Translations under genes and position numbers: made by a program
The notes under the pieces: generated by a model
What the model saw: only the letters and a program-made list of their open reading frames with translations
Told to the model about the DNA's origin: nothing
Databases searched by the model: none
Assembly: GCA_022496185.1 (NCBI GenBank)
Contig: WTXG01000490.1
Coordinates: forward strand, 1 to 18,563
Origin: Multifurca ochricompacta
Taxonomy: Eukaryota; Basidiomycota; Agaricomycetes; Russulales; Russulaceae
Reading direction: 5' to 3'
Length of the DNA: 18,563 nt
Part shown: piece by piece, positions 18,059-18,563 of the stretch
Layout of the letters: the number at the start of each line of letters is the position of its first letter
Numbering within the stretch: the stretch's first letter is position 1

Positions 18059-18563
18059 TTGTTAGAGAGAGAGAGAAAGAGGTTCCAGGTAAAGAGTGGG
18101 GTGTGAGAAGCGCTGAACTGCACGTCCCTCTTTGCTCCACGCAGTTCATTCAACATTTCCATATGCATGCTTAACGCATGTCTGGACATCGTGTTGATTG
18201 GGAGGCGAGACGGGCGCTCAAGGCCTTTTGTTGCGTTTACGTTGTGAATAAAATTAGGATTAGGAAAGCCAAGGGAAGAACCCTTAAAGTTGAGGGGGAA
18301 TCATAGCCCCACTTGGGAGAAAAGGGCACAGGTAGTTGGACCGGACGGAACTAGGGATGCCTTGGAGAGAATAACGGATCGAGTTGGAAGCCGTAGAGTG
18401 TCTGCTACTTAAGTGAGTGGGTGGAACTCAAGACAAGACTCAAGTTAGGGAGGGCGCGGTCTGCACACACATGATCTACCTTCTAGTCACGTGAAGGACC
18501 GAAATCGATAGACCCGAACCGAACATTAACATAAACAACAACATTTAATCTTTTAATGTACGT
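18059..18563. promoter_or_regulatory. Upstream region of the fusion oxidoreductase gene
   Basis: There is no supported coding sequence. Directly before the ATG (minus strand) is a pyrimidine tract (reverse complement of 18064-18082, agag...), typical of fungal core promoters. A perfect palindrome TCACGTGA at 18487-18494 is a possible bHLH (Cbf1/Pho4-type) site about 430 bases upstream; its use is unknown. Confidence 0.4.

Overview
The window reads as nuclear DNA of a filamentous fungus, most likely an agaricomycete basidiomycete. Evidence: genes with many short introns (52-84 bp, one of 159 bp) with GT..AG ends, pyrimidine-rich leaders, a JEN-type carboxylate transporter, and dense nests of Ty1/copia and Ty3/gypsy remnants. 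The Rhizoctonia/Ceratobasidiaceae group is possible, but this is impression only. No bacterial gene organisation is present.

Left half (1 to about 10,400) is a transposon nest. An LTR in + orientation (418 to ~1090) is followed by a large inverted structure. Its left arm (~1300-2067) holds a minus-strand tRNA-like element and a ~95-bp minisatellite. A 63-bp spacer (2068-2130) separates it from a right arm that starts at 2131 and runs the same modules in mirror order to ~5106. The right arm is split by a 2.4-kb insertion (2208-4610) carrying a minus-strand LTR of the same family as the first LTR, a leader, another LTR-like block and a decayed Gag. The right arm abuts a Ty1/copia element (5087-10,239) that lacks a 5' LTR. 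That element is interrupted by a 586-bp solo LTR with a near-perfect target duplication and carries several frameshifts, stops and an altered reverse-transcriptase active site. A scrap of a second copia reverse transcriptase lies at 10,340-10,375.

Right half (10,444-18,563) holds three apparently intact host genes, which I assembled from exons by reading frame, splice sites and family motifs. (1) A 4-exon minus-strand gene (11,769-10,444) encodes a ~386-residue LYR-motif protein, probably mitochondrial. (2) An 8-exon plus-strand gene (13,175-15,173) encodes a ~493-residue JEN-family monocarboxylate/proton symporter. (3) A 3-exon minus-strand gene (18,058-15,949) encodes a ~654-residue fusion of a pyridoxamine-phosphate-oxidase-like flavin-binding domain with a ferredoxin-reductase-like FAD/NAD(P) module. 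Genes 1 and 2 are divergent across a 1.4-kb intergenic region; genes 2 and 3 converge across 0.8 kb. Nothing shows that the three act in one pathway.

The most unusual object is the mirror-symmetric, foldback-like structure built from tRNA-like heads and minisatellite arms, later split by an LTR element.
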